Shown here piece after piece: positions 54,275 to 64,000 of a stretch of 64,000 nucleotides of DNA (position 1 is its first letter; each line of letters opens with the position of its first letter). The stretch is from Russula earlei. Taxonomy: Eukaryota; Basidiomycota; Agaricomycetes; Russulales; Russulaceae. The translations under genes were made by a program, and so were the position numbers. Below the pieces are notes generated by a model, which ran no database searches, was not told the origin of the DNA, and worked only from the letters and a program-made list of their open reading frames with translations. The stretch spans positions 1 through 64,000 of the forward strand of contig JAGFNK010000255.1 in assembly GCA_025769875.1 (NCBI GenBank), given 5' to 3'.

Positions 54275-55079
54275 ACTAAGGACTCAGGAGCAGGTGGGCA
54301 AGGGTCAGAACAGATGGTATGTGGCATAGATGGCGTTGAACAGGAGGACGAGCCAAATGATGAGGAGGTACCAAAGGGGTCCTGGTAGATGTTGCAAGAG
54401 ACAGAGGCAAAGGGTAGAGGCCAGTGTAGTGAGGGGCTTTAGACAAGGCGGTCATTGAAGAGTACCTTGAAGATGAGGGAAGACTTTAAACTGAGCAGTC
54501 ACAGGGGAGTACCCAGGAGGATGAGAGTATCACAAATGGACAGTCTGATGACTTCCATGCTACATTGGGGCTTATATACAATGTACAGGGTTGATTACAA
54601 AGAACTGGAACTATTCTAGACTCCTTGGTACCATCCAATAGGACTACAGGGGCATAAACTTGCTTGTGTCAGGTTTCAGGCTTACTGAGCATATTACTGA
54701 TCATTGTAGAGCAATGACATCCTTATGATGTCACTGTGGAGCACTTAGTGAGCCAATGAGGTCATTTTGGAGTTGCTCAGTCAGCCATGATGTCATTGGA
54801 GCCTAGATGATGTCATAGGAGTTATGCAACAGTTTATAGGAGTTTATGCCGCTGTTTCAGGTTCTTGGTGGCTGAGTGGCCATGTGGCTGCCACATGATG
54901 ATTACCTGATTAGGAAATGGGTGCCTGGTCATGTTATAGTGCCTTTGCAATAGTGATATCTTGCACCACAGGAGGGGTAGCCCAAGAAACAGAAGTGTGT
55001 TGGCAATGCAAAGTGAGAGAAGTCTCTTTAGAGTGAAATAGGACAATATATGGCCGAAATCTGGCCTTGGTTCATAACA
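54275..55079 (-). repeat. LTR of family A, reversed, 3' end missing
   Basis: Its complement starts TGTTATGAACCAAGGCC (55079) and ends at CTGAGTCCTTAG, lacking the last ~25 bp. With 52640-53819 it forms an inverted pair. Confidence 0.8.
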
Positions 55080-55272
55080 ATTCTACTAGGTCCTTAGAGT
55101 CAACCTTAATATCAGTATTAAGGTCCCTAGTGTTGTCTTATAGTTTGTTCTAAGGTTATTAGAGTTAGTCTAATAATGTGTTGTTCTAGGGTCTATAGTA
55201 TCTTCATCAGCATCCAATAAAGGACTTTAGGGTTGTCTTAAATGGTCCTTACAAGGTCTTTAGTGTTGTCCT

Positions 55273-56386
55273 TGTAACAAGCCAAACCAGGGCATGCTGC
55301 ATTCATAAGGCAAGATTGGCAATCTGAAATGAGGGTCTTCAAGCAGAGAGCAAGCCAAAGGGTTAGAGATTAAAGGTGGAGAAAGAAAGAATGTTGCTGA
55401 GCCAGAAGGGGAGAGGCCAAGCATGGACAAGCACATGCACAATGGGAGAAGGTCATAGTTAAGCTTGAATGGAGTTGGAAAGCTGTTATGGGTGAAGGCA
55501 ATGGACAATGAAGAAAGAAGAACATGTTTGAGCAGAAGAGCAAACAGGTGGAGGAGAGATGACAAGAGATGTTGAAGAGGGACTTTGGCTTTGGAGCATT
55601 TTGATGTTTGATCATTCTGTTTGCCTTTAGCAAGGTCACACCCCAACAGAATCAGAGGGGAGACAGGGGATGGATTTACTGGCTGTCATTAATGACAATC
55701 TATGCTATTTAAACTGAATACAAATCAAAGGAGAAAGGGGACACTTCAAGGGAGGTGAGAAAGGGGGCACAAGATGGGGTGCAAGACATGGAAGGGGAAG
55801 CACATATGGAATTGAAGTGAGACAAAGGCAAATTGTGGTATGAAAGGATGAGGAGGCAGTATAGTAGTAATGGTCAAAGGAGAAGGGAGTCATAAGTATG
55901 GTACCTGATGCTCTAAACAGAACTAGAACTCCTGGGGAATGTCCATGAGGCCAGGATGTAGCAGCAAGGCCATGGAACAAAAGATGTTCATGTCTGGTGC
56001 ATCAACAAGCAAGCCTGATGAAAGGTGCTTGAGACCAAGTAAGATGGTCAAGGCAGTGAGATGTGACTGGGTGGCATCCTGCAGTCTGGGGTGTGTACAC
56101 ATGATAAGAGGGATTTGAGGCTGGCCAATACAGCAGTGAGATGTGGATGAAAGAGATTGAGAGAACAGAGGGGAAGAGGTGAGGTGGTGGAGATGGAAGT
56201 GGTGAAAGGCAAAACTGGTGGCATGATGTGAATGGAGAAGATGAAAGAGAGTCAAAGCAAAAGGGATGAAAGGCAGGGGTGTAGCATGAGCGCTGGTCAA
56301 CAAGGCGCACAAGTCATTGCCATCTGGGGTATTGCTGTCAATACTCAGGTGTGGCTTCTGAGGCCAGCAGGACTGGTCACCTTACA
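55273..56386 (-). repeat. LTR-like repeat, copy 2 (complete, 4-bp TSD TCCT)
   Basis: 1114 bp from TGTAACAAGCCAAACC to GGTCACCTTACA, flanked by TCCT (55269-55272, 56387-56390). It is collinear with 11927-13596 apart from MITE-H. TG...CA ends and the short direct duplication fit an LTR, but no internal region is known. Confidence 0.65.
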
Positions 56387-56409
56387 TCCTTTACTGCTAG
56401 ATAGGTTGC

Positions 56410-56530
56410 TGCTAAGTAGGGCTTTCCATATGTCAATTGTGCCTTGAATCAATTGTGCCACAATGTGTGTGCAATATTGTGGACACCTCTAGTCACCCCT
56501 TTTGGCTGTGTGAACAGGGTGGCACCATAG
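56410..56530 (+). repeat. Diverged Copia LTR fragment
   Basis: GTGGACACCTCTAGTCACCC and the sequence around it match 365-395 of the Copia LTR at the window start. Confidence 0.55.
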
Positions 56531-57150
56531 AGCCTAGGTTTTATCTCATAGGGAAGGGTTCTTCAAGGACCCTCTCTGGGAAATGGTTCATGACAGAAAC
56601 CTCTGGTCATTCATAGTGTAGGTTCTTGGTTCAAACAAGTTTGAACTGACTTCATATAGATCCTGGAGGCCCTGAACCTGCAACTGAACCTACTGATTGA
56701 AAGGCAGAACCAGAACTGGACCAAACCAGCACCATAGGACCAGTTCAGACATATGAGGTCAAAACCTAGGTTCTGAACCAAACTTTGGCATCCCTGTTGT
56801 ACAGTTCAAAGTCCCCAGAATCCTCAAGTACTCTGGTGTGACTGCTTCATTTGATCATGTCTCTAAGTCCAGGTCCTCATCCTCTTGTGGTGTGTACTCC
56901 TCATGTGTGTTGTCCTTACCTGGTTTATGATCATCAATGTCCAGCACATCATCCTTGACCTCACCAACCACTCCAAGGACTTTCACTAGTTGGGTCCAGC
57001 AGTGAGTTCTCAGCAACCATGATAAATGATCACAAGACTAAAAGAAGTGAAGGCAGACACTCTGTTTGTTAGAATTAAAGGGTCTTGTTGTTGCAGCAAT
57101 TTCCCCCTAGGGTGCATGGTGTGCGCACAGCCAGAATTCTATTCAGAGGA
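56531..57150. other. Non-coding DNA
   Basis: Short GAACC/GGTTC-rich repeats near 56620-56780; no gene recognised. Confidence 0.4.
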
Positions 57151-57292
57151 CTCAGTGTCTCATGTGTGGGGGCACAAACACTGCTGTAATGTATTTACCT
57201 ATTCAGAGGACTACATTACGTTAGGTAAATCTATGTGAGGAAACAAGTGAGTGTGCTCACCTCAGTGTCTCATGTGTGGGGGCACAAACACT
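57151..57292 (+). repeat. Two exact 32-bp direct repeats
   Basis: CTCAGTGTCTCATGTGTGGG with the next 12 bases occurs at 57151-57182 and again at 57261-57292. A 12-bp word ATTCAGAGGACT is also repeated at 57141 and 57202. Confidence 0.85.
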
Positions 57293-57568
57293 AAGGTTCC
57301 TAAAATCAAGCTACAGGTTATTTATATAAAGGCCCTACTGGCCATGTACTTCCAAACAAGGTAAAGACCACTACATATGTAGCCAGTCTTAAATGGCTAA
57401 AAGGGTATCTGTAACTGACAGGCAAATCAAATATGTATATGAATGAATCAGGTGTCGTTCCAGGCATTGAGGCCACAATGCGCATTTGCATCTGGGTGGG
57501 CATGATTTCAACACTGTTACAAACATAAGTAACAGCAAGCAGTCCATCAAGAAAAAAAATGGTGTAAC

Positions 57569-58130
57569 ATGCATTGTGCCCTACACATTCACAAGGTGAA
57601 CACTCACACCAACACCCTCACTTTCTGCCTCTCCTCCATGCCCCAAAAACAGCCAACAAGTCTTGCTCCACACCACCCTGTTACCCTTGAAATGTGTTCA
57701 AGCCATCCAGTACTGTACACACTACCCAGTGGTCAATTTTGGCCCACCAGTGGTGTGTGCATAGCATTGTGGTGGCTTGCTCAGCTGAGCCAGGCCAGGT
57801 TTTACATTTTGATTTTGAATAACAGAAGTCAATATTATGTTTCAATTTTTTAAGGGAAAAAATCTTAAAATTTAGTTTATATTCTGTTATTAAAACTCCT
57901 TGTTACAAAATGATGGAATAATGGTTTAACAAATACTTTCTCTATACTATTGGCATTTGCTGGCAAACTTACAAACCTCCCTTGGCAACAGTTTTCACAA
58001 GAATTTTATATAGCAAAATATAAACTGAATTGTAAAACTTTTTCCCCTGAAAATTTGTGACATAACATTGACTTTTTTTATTCAAAATTTTACATTTTTT
58101 TCAGTCACAAAAGGCTTTTGACCCTGTAAT
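57569..58130. repeat. Dispersed repeat piece and AT-rich fold-back element
   Basis: 57569-57800 resembles 11140-11560. From about 57805 to 58130 the two halves are complementary (TTTTGAATAA..GTCAAT on the left, ATTGAC..TTATTCAAAA on the right). One arm is also found at 4680-4925. Confidence 0.6.
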
Positions 58131-58165
58131 TGGAGCTCAGCCAGATGCTTGATTCGGTATGCCTG

Positions 58166-58601
58166 TGTTGAATCGCGCAGTGATAAGGAAGATTAGATCA
58201 TAGTAGATCTAATAAAAATGATATTCAGTTTCTGTGAGACGAAACTATTGTGTCATATTTACCTAATAAAAATGATACTACAACGCGTAATCAGCTACTG
58301 ATAAGATCGTGAGATAGTAAGTACTTACTTCAGTTTCTGTGAGACGAAACTGAAGTATCTACTGTATGTACGATGCTCTTAAGTATCTGAGAGCGTCCCT
58401 AATTATTTTGTCTATAGTAACTATCAAATTGTTTTCATGATCGCTATGTGCTAGCTACCGATTGTCTTAGATCACCCTATCAATTTTGTTATCGTATGTG
58501 TTTCAGCAACTGATCTGAAATGCTTATGTGGTCCGGGCCTGTGGGCCGCCCGGGCAGTTTGGGCCGACGCGTCAACGCTTCGGCTACTCTTTGTCTCAAC
58601 A
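58166..58601 (-). repeat. Solo LTR, 5-bp TSD GCCTG
   Basis: 436 bp. On the minus strand it runs TGTTGAGACAAAGAGTAGCC to CGCGATTCAACA. Perfect duplications GCCTG at 58161-58165 and 58602-58606. Same family as 8284-8612 but ~107 bp longer, with a repeated CAGTTTCTGTGAGACGAAAC block (58214 and 58331). It splits the gene at 58607-58954. Confidence 0.92.
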
Positions 58602-58606
58602 GCCTG

Positions 58607-58954
58607 GGCTCGCTGTCGGTATTCCTGGACTCGCTGTCGTTGTTTTATAACTGCCCCGGCCTCGACAAACCCCCATCTCATGTCCAGAATCCCCCTTTTC
58701 AGTCCCTCTCTATCATCTTTATCCGCCTTCTTGCGACGGAGCGTCCACGCTGGTGAGTTCAAATATCTCGAAGGGTCAGCTTCTCGGAATGGGGGTACTC
58801 CTCGGAGAAACCTGTGCTCCTAGTCATCTCTGCATGGTAAAGGGGAGAAAGAGAACTTGACGAGGTCGGCATACTTTGTGAGAGGAAGCGCGAACGATGA
58901 TGGAGCGATGCCAATGGCGAGACAGAATGTGGCAAAAATAGAGGAGATGCGCAT
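58607..58954 (-). pseudogene. Small secreted-protein-like gene cut by a solo LTR
   Basis: Minus strand ATG at 58954: MRISSIFATFCLAIGIAPSS then FALP, a good signal peptide. After a TAG at 58822-58820 the same frame continues as NSPAWTLRRKKADKDDREGL ... QRVQEYRQRAQA, a charged helical stretch. A GTATGC...CAG or CTAG intron could remove the stop, but I could not settle the join. The solo LTR enters at codons for AQA. Beyond it (58165 downward) the frame resumes (YRIKHLAELQLQ), so the LTR interrupted a once longer protein. Function unknown. Confidence 0.55.
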
Positions 58955-59967
58955 TGTTTTCTTTAAATGGGAATCTTCGTTATTGAAGTTGTATGAAGAA
59001 GGCGGCGGCATAGAAAGGTTGTCGGTAACCAGCACCTGGTGGTATGTAGCGAATGGGACTAAGTAAAAGCAATGGCCTTCATACTTTATGCGAGTCTACC
59101 TTCCCTCTGTCCGCAATTCCCGGATAAGGATGGGCAGGGCTATACATCCATCACATCCACATCAGTGGGAGTTGATGCCAGTGCATGCAACGACGTTTTC
59201 AGGCATGCAAGCACTGCCAAGCAGTGAGTGCTTTAAAGCTGCTTGAAATCATCTCATGAAGGTTGATCAAGTCAGATGAGACGTCAGGACACCGGGCCTG
59301 TTCGCGATTCCAAGTTACGAGCTCTCTTTAGAGAACAAGGTTCTTATGTCCTTTTTTCGGATTAGGTTTTTTTTCGGCACGCGTGTGCCCGCCCATGAGG
59401 AACACCAAAATCTCAAAATCTATCGTTGCGGCCGTTGCCGACCTCTTCAATTTTTGACAGACTTGATCACTAGCCAGTGAGCAGGCTTGGCCAATGCACC
59501 AGCCCTAGCCAGAGTCCAGACCAGTAACCCATGCTCAACTCGTGTATGGCATATATAGGCTCATTGGTTTGCAAAGCCCGTTGATCCATCACCTTTGTGT
59601 TCCATCAGATGAGAGAGACAGAACTACTTTCTTTCTTTATTGTTGATCGACAAAAAGTTTGACTGTGCCGCTTGATAGAGCGAGCGCAGGTTTTAATAAA
59701 ATACCTCTACTCTACTGGAATCTTAGAGAGGTAGCGAAACTATGATGACAGTATCGAAAGTTACCGCAAGCCAGGGAACACTATGTGACGACTCGGAGAC
59801 GAAGAGGTTATTATAACACACGAAGAAATTGGGACAACTATCACCGAGGCCGGTTCCTCTCCACTTACACACATTAGCGACCCTCACCATGCAGCTTTTT
59901 GGGAGCCGGGGCGGCGAAACAAACATTCGGGATCCTTTATTACGAGCGCTAAGCGCTCTCGGGCCCA
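58955..59967. other. Intergenic DNA, no gene recognised
   Basis: Only short frames; no repeats shared with the window. Confidence 0.45.
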
Positions 59968-61931
59968 TCAATGACCATAACGATGGCGCGTCGTGTCCTC
60001 AAACCGAGAGGGCAAACGCAGCCTCCTCCCGCGATACAGATCCGGGTCGACGCCACGATATCCATCGTCATGGTCAGCGTCCCACTCGATCACCTCGTCG
60101 GCCCCGGTCGACGCAAACACATCTTCGCGATCGTCGCGGGTCTGCTGGGGGATCGGGTGGCCCCAGTTGCGCGGGACGAGCCCGTTGTACGCGTCGTACA
60201 CGCCGAGCGCGGCGGCCAGGCTGCGAATCATGCCGCGGGGCCCATACGGCCCGCCATGCTCCTTGTGGACGCACTCAACGAGCACATAGTCCTCCGGCGT
60301 GTTCGCCGCGAGCTGCAGCACGATCTTGTTCGCCCAATCGTGCACCGCATTGGTGAGTGCGTTGTACTTCTTGGAGCCCTTATTGTACCTCCCGATCTTC
60401 ACGGCGGAGTCAAACTGCCTCCAGAACTTGAGGTCCACACGAGTCACGTCGAGGAAACCGACGAGATCCCAAGTGATGAGCGCGTCGTAGAGTTGTTCTG
60501 CCGAGTTAAAGGACGAGAAGAATTGCGGCTGTGCAGCGGTGTATGCATCCTCAACGAAGATTTAGGACAATGTTTCACGTACGTGTCCCCCGAGGAATTG
60601 ATCTTCAGTGAAGAAGCCGAAGAACGGCGGCTGCTTGTCAGTGAAATTTCGACTGATCGGGAAGAACTCCTTAAAGTGATCCCCTACAACCTTCAAGCTG
60701 GATAGAGCGCGGGGCGAACATGGTTGGAACGTCGCGTCATCGCAACCGAGTGACGGGTCAAAGTTATAGACCGAAACCGTGAGCGGCGCGGATCCATATC
60801 CGGAACGGCCCTCTGAGACGTTCGTAATCGTCGTCTCTGTCATGAACCCTTCCTTCTCGTTCCAGAATGTCTGTGGACGGTCATCAATGTCTCGATGAAC
60901 GCAAGGATCCAGTGGGAAAATGAATCAATTTGGAACTTGCCTGCAGATAATCAAGTATCATGGACGCTTGTGAATCGTACTCGCCGACCACGTCCCTCCC
61001 CCGACCAATCGCGCGGCCGAGACGAGCACCGCCTCGCAGAGCGCGGTACTGTAGAGACGCTGTCCAGTAGGAGCCACCCCATACGCAAGGCCACCAAAGA
61101 TCATATCTGTGGGCTGATCGGATACAAACTCGTAAAATTTGGTGCGTAGATACCCACGAGCTCAAATTCCAATGAGAAGCAATCCACTGAAGATCGAGGT
61201 TGAGTTTCGGCCACAGAACGTCCGCGACCCACGTGCCGTTGTCTTGCTCGGGCTGGATCAGCCACTCAGCATAGTCGAGCAAGACTGACGCCCGGAATGG
61301 AGGCCCGTCTTCAGCCGGGGCGATCGGTTATTCTCGAAGTGTCCGCGCCATTGCAGCGCATGCAACTTGAACCACTCACCGGCGGCGGGGGAGCCGATCC
61401 GGGCATCCTCACTCTGTATGGGGTTGATCTTGACATCGAACACGGCCTCTTCAAGTCCACCGGTGAACACATTTCCCGCAAGGCTGATCACCTGCTGGGT
61501 CCGAATGAGTGCATGCGTCGTGTCATCCGCGAGGGGACGAAGGCTTTTGTCGCCGAGCACGGTGAGTTCATTCATCCAGGCGTGATAGACGAAGCCAGCG
61601 TCGCGGACCCAGAAGACCGAGAACTCAGGGTGGTCTGGATCTGGGATGACCGCCGTAATGACACCGACCTAAGAGGATGGGCGTTCGACGTCTCATGAAA
61701 AACACGAAGAGGAAAAGGGACAAAACGCACATCGGCGCCGGCTTCTGGGCCAGTGGTATCGTGGAGAACAGTCGATTTCGTAGCAGGGGCGAGCTTGTCG
61801 AAGTAAGCCTTGACATCTCTGTCCGATGGGATTTCGCGGCCACGGCTAGGCGGCTGGGCGAAGCATGAATGCGACACAGCTAACGCTTGAGCGACAAGTC
61901 CTAAAGCAAAGAAAATGTTCCAGGAGCGCAT
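59968..61931 (-). CDS. Secreted GH15 glucoamylase-like protein, catalytic acid apparently missing
   Basis: GH15 enzymes release glucose from starch chain ends. Six exons join in phase: 61931-61731, 61668-61380, 61308-61158, 61106-60941, 60870-60583, 60528-59968; total 551 aa. A signal peptide MRSWNIFFALGLVAQALAVS is followed by family motifs FWVRDAGFVYHAW, GPPFRASVLLDYA, YDLW, LQYRALRGGARLG, LGCDDATFQPCSP, TEDQFLGG and SAEQLYDALITW, which holds the catalytic base Glu. The general-acid motif normally DLWEEV reads DLWWPCVW (61102-61079), so that Glu pair is absent. No starch-binding CBM20 domain follows. Intron 4 has a GC donor (CAG/GCAAGT). A TATA-like TAATAAAAG lies ~40 bp upstream. It is paralogous to the next gene. 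Confidence 0.88.
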
Positions 61932-62978
61932 GATCACGAGTATGCTCCTTCGACACCCAAGGATCTGCCCCTTTTATTACGGGCGGTACATTGGCATGAC
62001 CGTCCACGGGGTGTTACGATCTATGGTATAATCGCAGGATTACCCCCCTAGAGGACATGTCTATTGTGGGCATGAATATTCCACCTTCCAAGAAATCTCG
62101 ACCACTTAAGGAACACGAGGCGAGCAGACTGTATGGATGATGGGAGTGGCGAGCGAGTGAGAAAAGACGACCAAAGGTTGTTGCGGTTGAATGAGGAAAT
62201 AGGGCATCTTGCTCCCTTGCTTGCTTTGTGTGTAGTGCCATTGCTCGGGTCCGTTCCCGGGGCTTCGATTTGTTCGGATCGTCCATCGTACTTACCAACG
62301 AAAATTGGACCTCGCTGCGGACAACCAGGATAACGCGCTGGACAGGAACGCATTGAGAGAAAACGGGGTGCCAACGAAGCAACGCCCTGAATGCATCGAT
62401 GCCGGCTGCCCATCTCGGCGTTGTACACGATCCGGGGCTGTGACAAGTGAACGAAGCAAGAAAGGCCACTTCTCAGTAAGGTGCCTTGCTGGCCCTGATC
62501 GTGTGACGTTTTATGACCAGCAGCAATGGAAGTCGAACATTCTGCGGCGGTCGATCATCATAACATACCCCAACAACCCCGAGTGCGATGACCGAGTAGC
62601 GTCTTCGCGTCAGCTCAAACTTCCCGGGCGGACCATACTAGTAACCGCTCACCGATGACACTAATAAAGTGATTCAACACAATCGATACCTCACATCCTT
62701 CATTCATGGATGTTACTACTATACATCACTCAAGACAACACTCCAATGGCATCGAGATCATCAAAGATCTCGCTGCCATTGGAGTTGAGGAGCAAGCAAA
62801 GCAAGCAACTCGGAGAGTCTAGTGCGGTGTTTGCCAATCCGGCTGTTGAGATCCGATCAATCCGTTTCCTCAGGCCCGTGATACGAACTGGCTTGCACAT
62901 ATGCGAGAAAAGTGTGCTATGATTCTAAATTAAGCCTCTGAGACGCTGCTCCTTCTTCGACTCGTCCCCTATAGTCGT
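61932..62978. other. Spacer between tandem GH15 genes
   Basis: Holds the promoter of the 59.97-kb gene on the minus strand. Several short frames are open but none is convincing. Confidence 0.45.
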
Positions 62979-64000
62979 TCAATTTCCAGCGTAACGGTAG
63001 CGGAAGGACTCGAAATCAAAGCCTTGTTGGTAATAGACACTTGGGTCGTTAGTCTGAGATATTCTCGGAGCATCCTTCCAGGAAGCGATCGCATTCGATC
63101 CGGATATCTCGGTGATGATGGGGTGGCCCCAGTTTGGAGGGATCAACCCTTTGTACGCGTCCATCACGCCGAGAGCCGCCGCAAGGCTGCGAATCATACC
63201 GCGAGGCCCATACGGTTCACCACTCTCTTTGTTTACGCATTCGACGAGGACGTAATCCTCAGGAGTGCCCTTGGCAAGCTGCAGGACGATCTTGTTCGCC
63301 CACCCACGCACGTAGTCGGTCAAAACCTTGTAGCCTCTGGAGCCCTTCCTGTATCGTCGGACTGAAATATCGTCATCGAACTGATTCCAGAACTTGAGTG
63401 AGACCGGCGTGACGTCGATGTAGCCGATCATGTCCCAAGTGATGAGCGCGTCGTACAATTGCTCGGCCGAGTTGAAGGAAGAGAAGAACTGGGGCTGTGG
63501 TTTCATGAGATCAAACCCAGGTGTTTCGTTCTCCCGGAAGACTTACGTGACCTCCGAGAAACTGGTCCTCCAAGAAGAAGCCGTAGTAAGGCGGCTGCTT
63601 GTCCGTGAAGTTTCGGCTGATCGGGAAGTACGCTTTGAAGTGGTCCCCGACGACTTTCAAGCTGGACAGAGCGCGGGGAGAGCACGGCTGGAACGTATCG
63701 TCGTCACACCCGAGCGATGGATCGAAATTGTAAACCGAGACCGTGAGCGGCGCGGATCCGTAACCGGAGCGGCCTTTCGAGACGTCCGTTATTGTGGTCT
63801 CGGTCATGAATTCCTCCTCATGGTTCCAGAATGTCTGTGAGCGTGGGGGTTCGGTTTCAGGTCAGCGGCAAGCCAGAGCAACACCTTTACCCACCTGCAG
63901 GTAATCGAGGATCATGGACGCCTGCGAGTCGTAGTCCGCCACGTTGTTGTAACGACCGAGGGCGCGCCCCAAGCGAGCACCGCCACGGAGCGCACGGTAC
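62979..64000 (-). CDS. GH15 glucoamylase-like protein 2 (partial, 5' end outside window)
   Basis: The last three exons are visible: from beyond 64000 to 63895 (YRALRGGARLGRALG ... SMILDYLQ), 63834-63547 (TFWNHEEEFMTETTITDV ... LEDQFLGGH) and 63494-62979 (PQFFSSFNSAEQLYDALITW ... FRYRYAGN). Exon boundaries match the neighbour exactly, so the two arose by tandem duplication. Here the equivalent of the neighbour's intron 4 has a normal GT donor (CAG/GTGGGT). The catalytic base Glu is present in SAEQLYDA. The general-acid region lies outside the window. C-termini differ (short versus Asp/Arg-rich), and neither has CBM20. Confidence 0.87.

Noticed and set aside
1..64000. CRISPR arrays, bacterial operons or prophage
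   Set aside because: No spaced short repeats of that type; introns, LTRs and Pol III genes show a eukaryotic nuclear sequence.

Overview
The window looks like a repeat-rich stretch of a basidiomycete (Agaricomycete) nuclear genome. The signs are short 50-70 nt GT-AG introns, F-box genes of the type expanded in mushroom-forming fungi, basidiomycete-style Gypsy, Copia, pogo and IS630-like elements, and a tRNA-Leu with Pol III boxes. The order cannot be fixed from the sequence. Most of the 64 kb is transposable-element DNA in several nested layers. Host genes sit in three islands.

Layout. 1-5100: the tail of a Copia element with its LTR, a decayed Gypsy integrase end with two accessory ORFs and its 3' LTR, and MITE debris. 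5100-8280: F-box gene 1 on the minus strand. 8280-14480: AT-rich repeat country with a solo LTR (perfect target duplication), two copies of a TTA-flanked MITE, a tRNA-derived SINE and a long LTR-like repeat. 14486-20781: one pogo-like element (TA duplication). It contains a young 2.9-kb element with almost identical ~395-bp inverted repeats and a GC-rich low-complexity core, a solo LTR, and a dead transposase. 21535-27016: a kinase-domain relic and F-box genes 2 (+) and 3 (-). 27482-37431: an IS630/Tc1-type element (TA duplication) with three TGA stops in its transposase. Its 5' part holds a full-length Gypsy element with identical 296-bp LTRs and a perfect 5-bp duplication.

37434-46306 is the best host-gene island. 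From left to right it has a 5'-truncated copy of a Pro/Ser-rich nuclear-type gene; a 5'-truncated ribosomal protein uS2 (RPS0) copy with a pogo-derived MITE in its intron; tRNA-Leu; a homocysteine S-methyltransferase gene; full-length RPS0; the full-length Pro/Ser-rich gene (4 exons, minus strand); and glyoxalase I (5 exons). The two truncated copies are an inverted segmental duplication of the convergent 3' ends of the two full-length genes. The full-length RPS0 carries a 1-nt frameshift that its truncated twin lacks.

46785-58610 is again repeats: a fold-back MITE, a SINE, a Tc1 relic and at least seven LTRs, several of them solo with perfect target duplications. One solo LTR splits a small signal-peptide gene at 58.6-58.95 kb. 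59968-64000 holds two tandem minus-strand genes for secreted GH15 (glucoamylase-type) proteins. The complete one lacks the usual catalytic-acid glutamate; the second runs off the window.

The host genes do not form an evident pathway. The strongest biological signals are the duplication with its reciprocal RPS0 damage, the layered element insertions whose order can be read from target duplications, and a uniform TGA-stop pattern in the older elements that fits C-to-T decay.
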